DNA of 38,392 nt from Streptomyces longispororuber (GTDB taxonomy: Bacteria > Actinomycetota > Actinomycetes > Streptomycetales > Streptomycetaceae), in NCBI RefSeq assembly GCF_024448165.1, contig NZ_JAMOLN010000089.1, forward strand, positions 1 through 38,392, given 5' to 3'. Numbering within the stretch: position 1 is the first letter of the stretch; the number at the start of each line of letters is the position of its first letter. The notes below the pieces were generated by a model. The model was not told where the DNA came from. It saw only the letters and a program-made list of their open reading frames with translations, and did no database searches. Position numbers and translations under genes: made by a program. Shown piece after piece: positions 37,553-38,392 of this stretch.

Positions 37553-38392
37553 GAGGGGTCGCGACGGGCGAGGGAGCGTACCCAGGCGAGCCCGGCCAGC
37601 GACACGAGCACCAGACCGCCCACCGAGAAGAGGGTGAAGAGGTGCTGCTGGGCGTCGGTGGGCTCGGGAATGTAGCCCTGGGCGAAGAGCTGGCGGTCCA
37701 GGCCGGTGCCGGTGACGCGGGCGACCAGCCAGATCGCGATGCCGTGCATCGAGTCCCACAGGGCGTGCAGCAGGGAGACGCCGAGATAGGTGAGGACCAC
37801 CGGCCCGGCGAACCGGAAGCGGCCGTTCGGCCTGCGGAAGGAGAGCAGGACGGCGCCGGCGATCGCCGTCCACAGACCGTGGCCGAACGGGGCGAGCAGG
37901 CCGCGCAGCACCTCCGTCTCCAGCAGGGAGCGCAGGTCGATGCCCTTCATGGTGACCGCCGCGTTGAACGCGTAGCCCGCGCTCTCGAACGCCGCGAAGC
38001 CGAAGCCGACCGTGGCGCCCAGGACGAGACCGGCGCGCAGGCCGTGGACGCGGGGATGCCGGTGCAGCACGTACATCAGGGCGAGCAGCTTGACGGCCTC
38101 CTCGATGAGGCCGACGCCGACGAACATCCACACCGAGGGGTGGACGAGGTAGTACTCCATCACCGAGGCGCCGAGTACGCCGAGGATGCCGCCGATCAGG
38201 AAGCAGCCCAGGATCAGGTTCACGCCCAGGTCGCGGCCGTGCCGCTCGTACGCCCACAGCACGAAGGTGGCCGGCACGAGGAAGCTGCCGAGCATGATGA
38301 GGGTGGGGAGCAGGGTGGTGTTCTTGGTGGCGTAGGTGACGATCGCCGTCAGGATCCACAGGGCCAGACCGCCCCACAGACACCGCTTCCAG
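37534..38392 (-). CDS. PrsW family intramembrane metalloprotease (5' end outside window)
   Basis: A polytopic membrane protein of the PrsW/CPBP-related glutamic-metalloprotease group; B. subtilis PrsW cuts anti-sigma factor RsiW, but most Streptomyces members are uncharacterised. 285 codons are visible and the frame is open to the window edge. The upstream residues KRCLWGGLALWILTAIVTYA form another membrane segment, so the Met at 38295 is internal. Active-site motifs are GLIEEAVKLLAL (EE), GFGFAAFESAGYAF (E), PFGHGLWTAIAG (H) and LLHALWDSMHG (H, D). The C-terminus WKNTP and the stop overlap the CsoR-type operator of copZ. Confidence 0.88.
   Translation of the reverse strand, partial: WKRCLWGGLALWILTAIVTYATKNTTLLPTLIMLGSFLVPATFVLWAYERHGRDLGVNLILGCFLIGGILGVLGASVMEYYLVHPSVWMFVGVGLIEEAVKLLALMYVLHRHPRVHGLRAGLVLGATVGFGFAAFESAGYAFNAAVTMKGIDLRSLLETEVLRGLLAPFGHGLWTAIAGAVLLSFRRPNGRFRFAGPVVLTYLGVSLLHALWDSMHGIAIWLVARVTGTGLDRQLFAQGYIPEPTDAQQHLFTLFSVGGLVLVSLAGLAWVRSLARRDPSWKNTP

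Noticed and set aside
1..38392. CRISPR arrays, tRNA or rRNA genes, insertion sequences, phage or conjugation genes
   Set aside because: I looked through the intergenic regions and found no regular spacer-repeat series, cloverleaf with conserved T-loop, transposase or integrase.

Overview
The window is a high-GC actinobacterial chromosome segment, almost certainly from Streptomyces. Codon third positions are strongly GC-rich, GTG starts and GGAGG-type ribosome sites are common, secreted proteins carry Tat or Sec signals, and several gene families (HGxxPAAW protein, S37 peptidase, GT39 protein with a poly-Gly loop) are typical of the genus. No tRNA, rRNA, CRISPR array, insertion sequence or phage gene was seen. 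The region looks like ordinary chromosome rich in sugar catabolism and regulators, with core genes (recD2, citrate synthase) near the right side.

Left part (1-8.0 kb): a partial GT39 membrane glycosyltransferase, a divergent single-chain ABC exporter with two transmembrane and two nucleotide-binding domains, a small Cys-rich secreted protein, a secreted S37 peptidase and a convergent lipoprotein with an internal duplication. At 8.1-10.0 kb is a Tat-exported GH3 beta-N-acetylhexosaminidase with two operator-like palindromes in its promoter. From 10.5 to 16.7 kb are regulator/effector pairs: LysR with an EamA-type exporter, a sugar isomerase-like TIM barrel, a MarR-GNAT fusion opposite an alpha/beta hydrolase, and TetR with two matching operators opposite an HGxxPAAW membrane protein.

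Two LacI-controlled sugar systems form the centre. At 16.7-21.1 kb a LacI regulator faces a translationally coupled three-gene operon (Gfo/Idh/MocA oxidoreductase, DUF993 aldolase-like protein, TIM-barrel isomerase) whose substrate is not known; this is the best candidate for an undescribed pathway. At 21.9-27.8 kb is a ribose operon in the order rbsR-rbsA-rbsCB-rbsK-rbsD, where the permease and the sugar-binding protein are one polypeptide, with two identical LacI-type operators upstream.

The right part (28-38.4 kb) holds a putative zinc-ribbon protein, a DUF4287 protein, an AadA-like nucleotidyltransferase, a small secreted protein with its own strong terminator, recD2, citrate synthase, a copper efflux pair (copA, copZ) with a CsoR-type operator, and a partial PrsW-family intramembrane protease. 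A recurrent intergenic element with 24-bp inverted arms occurs, whole or as single arms, beside the 3' ends of genes at about 10.4, 10.5, 21.1 and 34.4 kb, and a related arm lies inside copA.
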